64,000 nt of DNA from Flavobacterium sp. K5-23 (GTDB lineage: Bacteria > Bacteroidota > Bacteroidia > Flavobacteriales > Flavobacteriaceae): assembly GCF_023278045.1 (NCBI RefSeq), contig NZ_CP056783.1:1302001-1366000 (forward strand), in the 5' to 3' direction. The translations under genes were made by a program, and so were the position numbers. The notes under the pieces are model-generated. The model was given only the letters and a program-made list of their open reading frames with translations. It ran no database searches and had not been told where the DNA came from. Positions 33,724 to 42,370 of the stretch are shown here, piece by piece (position 1 is the stretch's first letter; each line of letters starts with the position of its first letter).

Positions 33724-34455
33724 ATGAAATTCTTGATATATTTTTTAAGCATATTTCTTTTAAGTGTTGGAGTAAAAGCACAAACCGAGAAGAACATAAA
33801 AAACCAAAGTTTACTCTGGACACGATATTACAATCAGCTGGATCTAAATAACAAATGGTCTGTTCATACTGAGATTGACAATAGGGTTTTTATAAATTCT
33901 GTAACGCAAAACACACTTGTTGGCCGCATTCAACTTAGAGATAAAGTAACAGATAAGATAGAATTAGGTGTAGGTTTTGATTATTTCTCTGTGGCAACAC
34001 AAGACCCTGAAATAATTAATGGATTTCATATTCCTGAATATCGAGCACAGCAAGATGTAACTGTAAAACAAAGTTTAGGTAAAATAAATTTAAGTCATCG
34101 GTATATGATTGAAGAACGGTTTGTTCATAATTCCAGTAAACTAATGTTAGAAGAGGGCACTACATTTTACTTGAGATTTAGATACCGAATTCAAGGAGAT
34201 TATACTTTTTGGAAAAATGAAAAACAATATCTAAAAGGAATAGTGCACGACGAGTTAATGATTAATGGCGGAAACAAAATTATCAAAAACACCTTTGATC
34301 AAAATAGAATATATGGAGCCTTACAATTTGGAGTGAATAAATCAATTGCAATGGAGTTCGGCTATTTGAACAGTTTTCAACAAAGGGCAAGTGGAGTGGA
34401 TTATTTTGCAAGAGACATAATAAGGTTCAGCTTCATTCATAAGGTTAAGATATAA
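33724..34455 (+). CDS. DUF2490 outer-membrane beta-barrel protein
   Basis: 243 aa from ATG 33724; the ATG used follows the cysD stop by one base, which implies translational coupling. Signal peptide ends GVKAQ. The mature protein (LLWTRYYNQLDLNNKWSVHT, LSHRYMIEERFV, IAMEFGYLNSFQQR) has the alternating pattern of a barrel and is a DUF2490 family member. It interrupts the cysD-cysN pair; a role in uptake of sulfur compounds is a guess from position. Confidence 0.82.
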   Translation: MKFLIYFLSIFLLSVGVKAQTEKNIKNQSLLWTRYYNQLDLNNKWSVHTEIDNRVFINSVTQNTLVGRIQLRDKVTDKIELGVGFDYFSVATQDPEIINGFHIPEYRAQQDVTVKQSLGKINLSHRYMIEERFVHNSSKLMLEEGTTFYLRFRYRIQGDYTFWKNEKQYLKGIVHDELMINGGNKIIKNTFDQNRIYGALQFGVNKSIAMEFGYLNSFQQRASGVDYFARDIIRFSFIHKVKI

Positions 34456-34539
34456 TGTAGAGTAAGAGTTTTGTATTCGAAAATTCAAAAAGTAAATAAA
34501 ATATTCAAGTTTAAAAGTGTGTATAAAGGTCTTTCTTGA

Positions 34540-34566
34540 AACCTTAAACTTTTAAACTTTAAACAA
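34540..34566. repeat. TTTAAAC-type repeat before cysN
   Basis: CCTTAAACTTTTAAACTTTA plus AAC, ending 8 bases before the cysN ATG. Confidence 0.65.
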
Positions 34567-34574
34567 AATAAGAG

Positions 34575-35819
34575 ATGGAAGTTTTAAAAATAGCAACAGC
34601 AGGAAGTGTAGATGACGGGAAGAGTACATTAATTGGGAGGTTATTATACGATACACAATCTTTGACTACAGATAAACTGGAAGCAATAGAAAAAAGTAGC
34701 AAGCAAAAAGGATACGATTATTTAGATTTTTCTTTGGCTACTGATGGTTTAGTTGCCGAGAGAGAGCAAGGAATCACAATTGATGTGGCACATATTTATT
34801 TTTCTACAGCTAAGAAAAGTTACATTATTGCTGATACTCCAGGTCACGTTGAGTACACTCGAAATATGGTTACAGGAGCTTCCACTTCACAAGTGTCCAT
34901 TATTTTGATTGACGCTCGTAAAGGAGTTATTGAGCAAACCTACCGTCATTTTTTTATCAATAATTTATTGAGAGTAAAAGAGGTGATTGTTGCGGTAAAT
35001 AAAATGGATTTGGTTGATTATTCGGAAGATGTGTATAATAAAATCAAAGCCGACTTTGAAGCACTAAATGCTAAAAGTACTTTCAAAGAGCAAAACGTAA
35101 GTTACATTCCGTTAAGTGCTTTAACAGGAGATAATGTGGTGGAGTCATTAGGAGGAATGCCTTGGTACGAAGGGCAAACAGTCCTTGAACATCTTGAAGC
35201 TTTAGAGCCTACAGATGTGTACGAAAAAGGGAAAGCTCGTTTTCCGGTACAAACCGTTATCCGACCTAAAACTCAAGAATACCACGATTTTAGAGGGTAT
35301 GCTGGTAAATTGTATGGAAATAATATTAAAGTAGGGGATGCAGTAACCGTATTGCCTTCTTTAACAGAATCGAAAGTGACAAACATTCACTTTTTTGATA
35401 AGCAATTTGACGAAGCTTCAGCAGGTTCTTCAATTACAATCGAATTAGAAAATGATATCAATGTGACTAGAGGCGATATGATTGTAAAATCAGCTGAATT
35501 GCCTAAAGTGGAGAAAGACATCAATACCACAGTTTGTTGGATGGACAGTAAAAAGTTAGTTCCGGGAGCAAAATATTTTGTACAACACAACACCAATAGA
35601 GTTTTGGCTAAAATTGACAGTGTGAAAAACGTAATTGCCACTGATTTTTCAGGAACAACGGAAGCGTCTCAATTAGCGATTAACGAAATAGGAGAAGTAA
35701 ATATCAAGTTAAGCAAAGCCTTATATTTTGATGCTTACAACGACAACAAATCAAACGGTGCATTTATCCTAATTGATGCAGCAACAAATACAACTGCGGG
35801 AGTTGGGTTTATCCGATAG
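34575..35819 (+). CDS. cysN: sulfate adenylyltransferase subunit 1 (GTPase)
   Basis: 414 aa. Elongation-factor-like GTPase: GSVDDGKSTLIGRLLYD (G1), the GITIDVAHIYF switch region, DTPGHVEYTRNM (G3), NKMDLVDYSE (G4) and a C-terminal beta-barrel part. It is CysN alone, without a fused APS kinase, which fits use of an APS reductase. It works with CysD. Confidence 0.97.
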   Translation: MEVLKIATAGSVDDGKSTLIGRLLYDTQSLTTDKLEAIEKSSKQKGYDYLDFSLATDGLVAEREQGITIDVAHIYFSTAKKSYIIADTPGHVEYTRNMVTGASTSQVSIILIDARKGVIEQTYRHFFINNLLRVKEVIVAVNKMDLVDYSEDVYNKIKADFEALNAKSTFKEQNVSYIPLSALTGDNVVESLGGMPWYEGQTVLEHLEALEPTDVYEKGKARFPVQTVIRPKTQEYHDFRGYAGKLYGNNIKVGDAVTVLPSLTESKVTNIHFFDKQFDEASAGSSITIELENDINVTRGDMIVKSAELPKVEKDINTTVCWMDSKKLVPGAKYFVQHNTNRVLAKIDSVKNVIATDFSGTTEASQLAINEIGEVNIKLSKALYFDAYNDNKSNGAFILIDAATNTTAGVGFIR

Positions 35820-35820
35820 G

Positions 35821-35863
35821 AATCCCCACCCCAGCCCTCTCGCCGCGGCGAGGAGGGAGAGAA
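35821..35863. repeat. GC-rich dispersed hairpin, copy 4
   Basis: CCCCAGCCCTCTCGCCGCGG, CGAGGAGGGAGAG right after the cysN stop. Confidence 0.65.
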
Positions 35864-35926
35864 TGTAGATAAACTTTGTGGCTATTAAGTTTACAACCAG
35901 AATATAACACAATATAGCTCCTCAAT

Positions 35927-35960
35927 GGCTCCCCCTCCTTCGGAGGGGGTCGGGGGGAGG
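35927..35960. repeat. GC-rich dispersed hairpin, copy 5
   Basis: GGCTCCCCCTCCTTCGGAGG then GGGTCGGGGGGAGG, ending 16 bases before the sulfite reductase ATG. Confidence 0.7.
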
Positions 35961-35976
35961 ATAATAATAAATAGGT

Positions 35977-38091
35977 ATGGAAAGTTTTAGAACCGAAATA
36001 GAAAATCAGATTGTTCAAAAAGAGATAATCGAGTTAGAAAGAAAAATTGCATTATTCAAAGATGGTAAAATTGACGACGAACGTTTTCGTAGTCTTCGTT
36101 TAGCGCGTGGTGTTTACGGTCAGCGTCAAGAAGGCGTGCAGATGATTCGTATCAAATTGCCATTTGGTAAAGTAAGTAGTGAGCAATTGATACGTATCAC
36201 AAAAGTTTCTGATGAATACTCAACGGGACGTTTGCATATTACTACCCGTCAGGACATTCAAATTCACTACGTAAGTTTAGATAGAACTCCGGAATTGTGG
36301 GCACAATTGGCTATTGACGATATTACGCTTCGTGAAGCTTGTGGAAATACCGTTAGGAATATTACTGCAAGTGAATTAGCTGGTGTTGATGTCGACGAAC
36401 CTTTTGATGTGTCACCTTATGCACACGCGATGTTTCAGTTTTTCTTGAGAAATCCTATTTGTCAGGAAATGGGGCGTAAGTTCAAAATATCATTTTCTTC
36501 TTCTGATAAGGATACTGCCTTGAGTTATTTGCACGATTTAGGTTTTATTCCAAAAATTGTAAATGGCGAGCGTGGATTCAAAGTAATGTTAGGCGGAGGA
36601 TTAGGTTCTCAACCGCATCACGCCGAGTTATTATCAGAATTCATTCCGGTAAACCAAATTATCCCAACTACCGAAGGTGTTTTGAGAATATTTGATCGTT
36701 TTGGGGAAAGAGCCAAACGATTAAAAGCACGTATGAAATTCTTAATTAAAGATATTGGAAGAGATGAATTTTTACGATTGGTTGATGAAGAGAAAAAAGC
36801 CTTGTCCTACCAAACGGTAGAAATTGACACCACTGATTTTGATGTTGCTATTCCTGAAACTTTATTAGAAGTGCCAAAGGTAATTATCGAAGATACAGCT
36901 GCTTTTGAAGCTTGGAAGCAATCAAATGTAATTGCTCAAAAACAATCGGGTTATGTAGCGATTGGTATCAAAGTGCTTTTAGGAGATTTTTATACAGATA
37001 AAGCGAGAGCTTTAGCAGACTTAATTAAAAATTATGGAGCTAATGAATTGCGTTTTTCACTAAAGCAAAACATAGTTCTTAGAAATATAAAAGAAAAAAA
37101 CTTGCCTTTCTTCTACCAAGAATTAGCCAAATTAGATTTTGTTACTCTTGGGTATGATACTATTAACGATATTACCGCTTGTCCCGGAACGGATACCTGT
37201 AATCTTGGAATTGCAAGCAGTACTGGTATTGCTGAGGAATTAGAAAGAGTACTAAAACTAGAATTTCCACAATATAAAGAGAACCGAGAAATCACTATAA
37301 AAATTAGTGGTTGTATGAATGCTTGTGGACAACATAATATGTCTACAATTGGTTTTCAGGGAATGTCGATTAATGCAGGAAAACTGGTTGCGCCAGCATT
37401 ACAAGTATTGCTTGGTGGTGGAATTTTAGGAGATGGAAAAGGACGATTTTCTGATAAAGTAATCAAGATTCCGAGTCGTAGAGGACCTGATGCCTTGCGT
37501 TATATCTTAAATGATTTTGAAGCTAATGCTGATGGATTGTCCTTTTTAGATTATTACGATACCAAAGGAGAGAAATATTTTTACGAATTCCTTAAACCAT
37601 TGGCGGACACTACTAACCTAACAGATGAAGATTTTATCGACTGGGGAAATGCCGATAATTATGTGAAAGCAGTTGGTGTAGGGGAATGTGCGGGTGTAGT
37701 GATTGATTTGGTAGCTACTTTACTATTGGAAGCCAAGGACAAATTGACTTTCGCTCAAGAAGCATTCGAAGATAAAAAATGGTCTGATTCAATATACCTT
37801 GCCTATGCTGGTTTTGTAAATGGTGCCAAAGCTTTATTGCTTGCGGAGAACCAAAAAACAAACCATCAAGCAGGAATCATTGATTTGTTTGATTCTGTTT
37901 TTGTGGAAACCAATAAAATAACATTAGAATCTTCATTAAAGGATTTAGTGTATCAAATAAAAGAGAACGAACCATCTGAGGAATTCGCAAAAAAATATAT
38001 TGAGAAGGCGATCGCTTTTTTCGAAAATATCGAATCGTATAGAACAAAAGATTTAGCTGATGAAATCGCCAATATTCCAAAAAGCAAATAG
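35977..38091 (+). CDS. siroheme sulfite/nitrite reductase with C-terminal HEPN-like domain
   Basis: 704 aa. Two ferredoxin-like plus siroheme-binding halves: RLHITTRQDIQIHYV in the first and the 4Fe-4S cysteines ACPGTDTCNLG and SGCMNACGQHN in the second. It reduces sulfite to sulfide with six electrons, probably from ferredoxin. Residues about 560-690 are an all-alpha extension (CAGVVIDLVATLLLEAKDKL, SIYLAYAGFVNGAKALLLAE) with a HEPN-like pattern that is absent from the usual ~570-aa enzymes. Its siroheme is made by the next two genes. Confidence 0.9.
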   Translation: MESFRTEIENQIVQKEIIELERKIALFKDGKIDDERFRSLRLARGVYGQRQEGVQMIRIKLPFGKVSSEQLIRITKVSDEYSTGRLHITTRQDIQIHYVSLDRTPELWAQLAIDDITLREACGNTVRNITASELAGVDVDEPFDVSPYAHAMFQFFLRNPICQEMGRKFKISFSSSDKDTALSYLHDLGFIPKIVNGERGFKVMLGGGLGSQPHHAELLSEFIPVNQIIPTTEGVLRIFDRFGERAKRLKARMKFLIKDIGRDEFLRLVDEEKKALSYQTVEIDTTDFDVAIPETLLEVPKVIIEDTAAFEAWKQSNVIAQKQSGYVAIGIKVLLGDFYTDKARALADLIKNYGANELRFSLKQNIVLRNIKEKNLPFFYQELAKLDFVTLGYDTINDITACPGTDTCNLGIASSTGIAEELERVLKLEFPQYKENREITIKISGCMNACGQHNMSTIGFQGMSINAGKLVAPALQVLLGGGILGDGKGRFSDKVIKIPSRRGPDALRYILNDFEANADGLSFLDYYDTKGEKYFYEFLKPLADTTNLTDEDFIDWGNADNYVKAVGVGECAGVVIDLVATLLLEAKDKLTFAQEAFEDKKWSDSIYLAYAGFVNGAKALLLAENQKTNHQAGIIDLFDSVFVETNKITLESSLKDLVYQIKENEPSEEFAKKYIEKAIAFFENIESYRTKDLADEIANIPKSK

Positions 38092-38143
38092 GAAGGAAGA
38101 ATGGCGATACCATATTCCAATAAAGAACAAATATTAACTTCGT

Positions 38144-38938
38144 ATGAAAAATAAAATAAATCCATTAGTAACTTTAGTAGGCGCTGGTCCAGGAGATCCG
38201 GATTTGCTTACCATCAAAGGCGCTAAAGCATTGGCGGAAGCTAACGTGGTGCTGTATGATGCTTTGGCAAACGAAGAAATATTGGCGTATGCCCCTAAAA
38301 AAGCAATAAAAATATTTGTTGGAAAAAGAAAAGGGAATCACGCCTATTCTCAGGACCAAATCAACCAATTGATTGTCGATAATGCACTTACTTACGGACA
38401 CGTAGTTCGACTAAAAGGGGGAGACCCATTTATTTTTGGAAGAGGAAGTGAAGAAATAGAGTATGTAGAAAGCTTTGGAATTCCTACATTTGTAGTTCCT
38501 GGAATTTCATCATCGATTGCGGTTCCGGCATATCAAGGGATATCGCTTACAAAAAGAGGGGTTTCGGAGAGTTTTTGGGTTATAACTGGAACGACTTCAG
38601 CACGGAAATTGTCGGCAGATGTAGCTTTAGCGGCTCAATCTTCAGCAACGGTTGTCGTTTTGATGGGAATGAGTAAGCTGGATCAAATTGTTTCTATATT
38701 CCAAAAAGAATCCAAAGGAGAAACACCAGTAGCGATCATTCAAAACGGGACAACGCCGGAGGAGAAAGTTGGTTTTGGAACAGTAAACAATATCCAAAAA
38801 GTGGTATTGGAGAATAATTTAAGTTCGCCAGCGATAATTGTTATTGGAGAAGTGGTAGGAGACGGTAAGAAAAGGGAAGGATTTTACAAAGAATTAATTT
38901 CCAACCATAATAAGGGACTGATCTATGGAAAGGAATGA
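38144..38938 (+). CDS. cobA: uroporphyrinogen-III C-methyltransferase
   Basis: 264 aa. Motifs VTLVGAGPGDPDLLTIKGAK, VVRLKGGDPFIFGRGSEE and VPGISSSIAVPAYQGISLT identify SUMT. It makes precorrin-2 from uroporphyrinogen III with two SAM molecules, for siroheme used by the reductase just upstream. Its 3' end overlaps the next gene by 14 bases, so they are translated together. Confidence 0.95.
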   Translation: MKNKINPLVTLVGAGPGDPDLLTIKGAKALAEANVVLYDALANEEILAYAPKKAIKIFVGKRKGNHAYSQDQINQLIVDNALTYGHVVRLKGGDPFIFGRGSEEIEYVESFGIPTFVVPGISSSIAVPAYQGISLTKRGVSESFWVITGTTSARKLSADVALAAQSSATVVVLMGMSKLDQIVSIFQKESKGETPVAIIQNGTTPEEKVGFGTVNNIQKVVLENNLSSPAIIVIGEVVGDGKKREGFYKELISNHNKGLIYGKE

Positions 38939-39500
38939 GTTATACCCCGTATTTCTTAAACTACATCAACTCAACGTACTCATTGTAGGCGGAGGAAATG
39001 TAGGGCTGGAAAAATTATCGTTCTTGTTGAAATCGAGTCCAAATGCAAACGTTGAGGTAGTGGCGACACGTTTTTTACCTGAATTAGTTGAATTAGTAAG
39101 TAAGCACGATTCGGTTACATTGAAAGAGAAGAAATTCAAGAAAAAAATGCTCGAAAAACGGCATATGGTTATTGCCTGTACCGATGATCTTGAAGTGAAT
39201 AGAAGGATTTATGAGTTGTCTCGAAAAAGATTCTTAATTTGCAATATTGCTGATACACCGGATTTATGTGATTTTTATTTGGGTGGAATTGTAACTAAAG
39301 GGAATGTGAAAATTGCGATTTCGACCAATGGTAAATCACCAACGACGGCCAAGCGACTAAGAGAATTTTTTGAAGAAGTGATTCCGGAGGACATCAATAA
39401 AATGGTTGAAAACCTAAACGAGTATCGCAAATCCTTAAAAGGAGATTTCGAAAATAAAGTTCAACGGATGAATGCCATTACGGAGTCGTTGAAGAAGTAA
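38925..39500 (+). CDS. precorrin-2 dehydrogenase / sirohydrochlorin ferrochelatase
   Basis: 191 aa. Rossmann motif LIVGGGNVGLEKLSFLL, then ACTDDLEVNRRIYELSRKR and FYLGGIVTKGNVKIAISTNG, as in the N-terminal half of CysG and in Met8p/SirC. It oxidises precorrin-2 and inserts iron to give siroheme. It is overlapping and downstream of cobA. Confidence 0.93.
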   Translation: MERNELYPVFLKLHQLNVLIVGGGNVGLEKLSFLLKSSPNANVEVVATRFLPELVELVSKHDSVTLKEKKFKKKMLEKRHMVIACTDDLEVNRRIYELSRKRFLICNIADTPDLCDFYLGGIVTKGNVKIAISTNGKSPTTAKRLREFFEEVIPEDINKMVENLNEYRKSLKGDFENKVQRMNAITESLKK

Positions 39501-39526
39501 GGGAAAAAGGCAAGAGGCAAAAGCCA

Positions 39527-39578
39527 AGAGAAAAGAGAATAGAACTAAGAAAAGAGAATAAAGAGAATAGAAATATAC
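39527..39578. repeat. AGAGAATAGAAATA purine-rich repeat, copy 2
   Basis: Several GAGAATAGAA units follow a degenerate AAGAGGCAAAAG stretch related to the AAAAGGC array at 52113. Confidence 0.5.
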
Positions 39579-39593
39579 GAATGAAACTACACC

Positions 39594-39628
39594 CAGTCTC
39601 CCCCTCCTTCGGAGGGGGCGGGGGGAGG
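39594..39628. repeat. GC-rich dispersed hairpin, copy 6
   Basis: TCTCCCCCTCCTTCGGAGGG then GGCGGGGGGAGG, almost the same as copy 5. Confidence 0.7.
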
Positions 39629-39728
39629 AAAAACTTTCCGAATGATATTTATCATTTAATTAAGGATGAATCGTTCGTTACTTTACACCAAAAATAGTTT
39701 AGCATAATACACATATAAAGAATATAAA

Positions 39729-40781
39729 ATGATTGAAACAGATATCCTAATAATAGGAGCCGGTCCAACTGGTTTATTTGCAGTTTTTGAAGCAGGATTA
39801 TTAAAATTAAAATGTCATATATTAGACGCTTTACCACAAGCGGGTGGGCAGTTATCAGAGTTATATCCTAAAAAACCTATCTACGACATTCCAGGTTTTC
39901 CAGAAGTACTGGCAGGAGATTTAGTAGATAATTTAATGGAACAAATCAAGCAATTCGAACCTGGTTTTACTTTGGGAGAACGTGCTGAAACAATTAAAAA
40001 ACAAGAAGACGGTAGTTTTATTGTGACTTCAAACGAAGGAACTGAATTTCACGCTAAAGTGATTGCTATAGCTGGTGGTTTAGGGAGTTTTGAGCCAAGA
40101 AAACCGCTTATCGACGGAATAGATTTCTATGAAAATAAAGGGGTTAAATACTTTATAAAAAACCCGGAAGATTTTAGAAATAAAAGAGTTGTCATTGCAG
40201 GAGGAGGAGATTCAGCCCTTGACTGGAGTATTTTCCTTTCTAATGTTGCTTCTGAGGTAACTTTAATTCACCGTAGAAATGAATTCCGTGGTGCATTAGA
40301 TTCTGTAGAAAAAGTTCAGGAACTAAAAGATTCTAAAAAAATCAGATTAATTACACCTGCTGAGGTAGTTGGATTAAACGGTGCTGAGCACATTGAATCA
40401 ATCGACATTGAAGAGAATGGAGCTCACCGTAACATCCCAACAGATTTCTTTATTCCGCTTTTTGGGTTAACACCTAAATTAGGACCTATAGGACACTGGG
40501 GATTAGAAATCGAGAAAAACGCGATTAAAGTAAACAATGCCTTAGATTATCAAACAAACATTCCAGGAATCTTTGCTATTGGTGATGTAAATACCTATCC
40601 AGGTAAACTGAAATTAATCCTATGTGGATTCCACGAAGCAACATTAATGTGTCAAGCGGCTTACCAAATTATCAATCCAGGGAAACGATATGTACTGAAA
40701 TACACAACAGTTTCAGGTGTTGATGGATTTGACGGAACTCGTAAAGAGGCACCAAAAGCAGTCGTTAAAGCTATAGTTTAA
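39729..40781 (+). CDS. ferredoxin-NADP reductase, thioredoxin-reductase-like type
   Basis: 350 aa flavoprotein. FAD motif IIGAGPTGLFAVFEAGLL at the N-terminus, NADP motif VVIAGGGDSALDWSIFLS in the middle, and the C-terminal IFAIGDVNTYPGKLKLIL. It lacks the CxxC of thioredoxin reductases, as in Bacillus YumC-type ferredoxin-NADP reductases. It probably reduces the ferredoxin that feeds the sulfite reductase, given its place in the cluster. Confidence 0.88.
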   Translation: MIETDILIIGAGPTGLFAVFEAGLLKLKCHILDALPQAGGQLSELYPKKPIYDIPGFPEVLAGDLVDNLMEQIKQFEPGFTLGERAETIKKQEDGSFIVTSNEGTEFHAKVIAIAGGLGSFEPRKPLIDGIDFYENKGVKYFIKNPEDFRNKRVVIAGGGDSALDWSIFLSNVASEVTLIHRRNEFRGALDSVEKVQELKDSKKIRLITPAEVVGLNGAEHIESIDIEENGAHRNIPTDFFIPLFGLTPKLGPIGHWGLEIEKNAIKVNNALDYQTNIPGIFAIGDVNTYPGKLKLILCGFHEATLMCQAAYQIINPGKRYVLKYTTVSGVDGFDGTRKEAPKAVVKAIV

Positions 40782-40809
40782 CAAGTTATATAAAAAGAAG
40801 TAAAAAAAT

Positions 40810-40841
40810 ATAGTGTTAATGCTTGCAAGTATTAACACTAT
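40810..40841. other. 16-bp inverted repeat after the reductase gene
   Basis: ATAGTGTTAATGCTTG and CAAGTATTAACACTAT pair fully with one G-T wobble. There is no T-run on the plus strand, so it may be an mRNA 3' hairpin rather than a classic terminator. Confidence 0.5.
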
Positions 40842-40876
40842 GTCTTTACTTTGCAGTGTTCATACATTTATTGAAA

Positions 40877-40977
40877 GTTATCACGAAAGGCGGAGGGAAT
40901 GACCCAATGAAACCTTAGCAACCCTTTATCTATAAAGAAGGTGCTACATTCTACCATATTATTTATGGATAGATAAC
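40877..40977 (+). ncRNA. SAM-I riboswitch (S-box) upstream of metH
   Basis: P1 is GTTATC (40877-40882) with GATAAC (40972-40977). It has GGCGGAGGGAATGACCC, GAAACCTTAGCAACCC, GGTGCTACATTCTACC and GGATAGATAAC, all S-box boxes. An AAATACTAT/ATAGTATTT hairpin follows at about 40986-41004. It is 269 bases before the metH ATG, with a dispersed repeat in between. Confidence 0.93.
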
Positions 40978-41094
40978 ACACGAAAAATACTATCATAGTA
41001 TTTCCCAATACCCTTTCCTGACAATTTTATCGATATTTTAAGTTACTGAATTCATTTCTTTTTTAGAAGCGAATGATTTGGCATTTTTGCCTTC

Positions 41095-41168
41095 ATCGTT
41101 CCTGCTGTACGTTGCAATCTTTTATTCTGAACACCAGAATAAAAGGATTTTCACTTCCATCAGGGCTA
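41095..41168 (+). repeat. dispersed intergenic element (AGCT...GGGCTA family), copy 3, divergent
   Basis: CGTTCCTGCT at the left, TTTTATTCTG/CAGAATAAAA hairpin in the middle, AGGATTTTCACTTCCATCAGG plus GCTA at the right (split: AGGATTTTCACTTCC, ATCAGGGCTA). It lies in the leader between the SAM riboswitch and metH. Confidence 0.65.
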
Positions 41169-41245
41169 AAGAGTAACAATTGTGAACATTTGAAAGTAAT
41201 AATCAAAGCTCAGCGTTAAGCGTTTTGCGAGAATAAAACAGAAAA

Positions 41246-42247
41246 ATGGCATCAATTCAAGAAGCAATTAAAAAAAATATACTCATACTCGATGGAGCAA
41301 TGGGAACGATGTTGCAACGCTACAATTTCTCCGAAGAGGATTTTCGCGGAGAACGTTTTAAAGATTTTCCACATTCTCTTAAGGGGAACAACGATTTATT
41401 ATCCATCACCCAACCACAAGCGATTCGCGATGTGCACGCCGCTTATTTTGAAGCAGGCGCCGATATTGTTGAAACCAATACCTTCTCAGGAACTACCATC
41501 GGAATGGCCGATTATTATCTGGAAGAATACGTATATGAATTGAACTACGAATCGGCAAAAATTGCCCGTGAAGTAGCTGATGAATTCACAGCCAAAAATC
41601 CAGATAAACCTCGTTTTGTGGCCGGTTCAATAGGACCAACAAACCGTACAGCAAGTATGTCACCAGATGTAAACGATCCGGGATATAGAGCCGTAACTTT
41701 TGATGATTTACGCATTGCGTACAAACAGCAAGTTGAAGCTTTAATTGACGGAGGAAGTGATTTATTATTAGTTGAAACTATTTTCGACACCTTAAATGCC
41801 AAAGCAGCACTTTTTGCTATCGAAGAAGTAAAAGACGAACGCAATATTGATATTCCAATAATGGTTTCAGGAACCATTACTGATGCTTCAGGAAGAACAC
41901 TTTCTGGACAAACGGTGGAAGCTTTCTTGGTTTCGGTTTCGCACATACCTTTGTTGAGTGTAGGTTTCAATTGCGCCCTTGGAGCCGATTTATTGAAACC
42001 GTATTTACAAACATTGTCGCAAAATACTTCATTCAATGTTTCAGCGCATCCCAATGCAGGATTGCCAAACGCTTTTGGAGAATACGATGAAACACCAGAG
42101 CAAATGCAAGCCTTCATTAAAGAATATCTGGACGATAATTTAGTAAATATCATAGGTGGATGTTGTGGAACAACCCCAGAACACATCAAGTTGATTGCTG
42201 ATATCGCTAAGGATTATAAGCCGAGAGTATCAACAGCAACAATGTAA
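41246..42247 (+). CDS. methionine synthase, homocysteine-binding module (separate gene)
   Basis: 333 aa, equal to the N-terminal homocysteine-binding domain of Met[18 protein letters not shown] near the N-terminus; zinc ligands in [10 protein letters not shown] and [11 protein letters not shown]. It must act with the next gene, which holds the folate, cobalamin and activation domains. The pair follows a SAM riboswitch. Confidence 0.93.
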   Translation: MASIQEAIKKNILILDGAMGTMLQRYNFSEEDFRGERFKDFPHSLKGNNDLLSITQPQAIRDVHAAYFEAGADIVETNTFSGTTIGMADYYLEEYVYELNYESAKIAREVADEFTAKNPDKPRFVAGSIGPTNRTASMSPDVNDPGYRAVTFDDLRIAYKQQVEALIDGGSDLLLVETIFDTLNAKAALFAIEEVKDERNIDIPIMVSGTITDASGRTLSGQTVEAFLVSVSHIPLLSVGFNCALGADLLKPYLQTLSQNTSFNVSAHPNAGLPNAFGEYDETPEQMQAFIKEYLDDNLVNIIGGCCGTTPEHIKLIADIAKDYKPRVSTATM

Positions 42248-42248
42248 C

Positions 42249-42316
42249 GTAGAGACGCGATTTATCGCGTCTAACGAAGATGTTACAAAAAAGGAATGAC
42301 ATGATTTATCGCGTCT
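42249..42316. repeat. AGACGCGATTTATCGCGTCT hairpin and half copy
   Basis: A perfect inverted repeat at 42253-42272 and a second, partial copy (GATTTATCGCGTCT) at 42303-42316, in the gap between the two metH genes. Confidence 0.65.
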
Positions 42317-42370
42317 ATAATTATAGCCGCAAACTCACGTATAAAGTGAATGTGTAGAAAAAACAATAAA

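Noticed and set aside
40810..40841. Classic rho-independent terminator after the ferredoxin reductase
   Set aside because: The stem is strong but no T-run follows on the plus strand.
41545..42189. 214-aa minus-strand ORF opposite the metH homocysteine module
   Set aside because: It is an antisense shadow of a clearly conserved gene.
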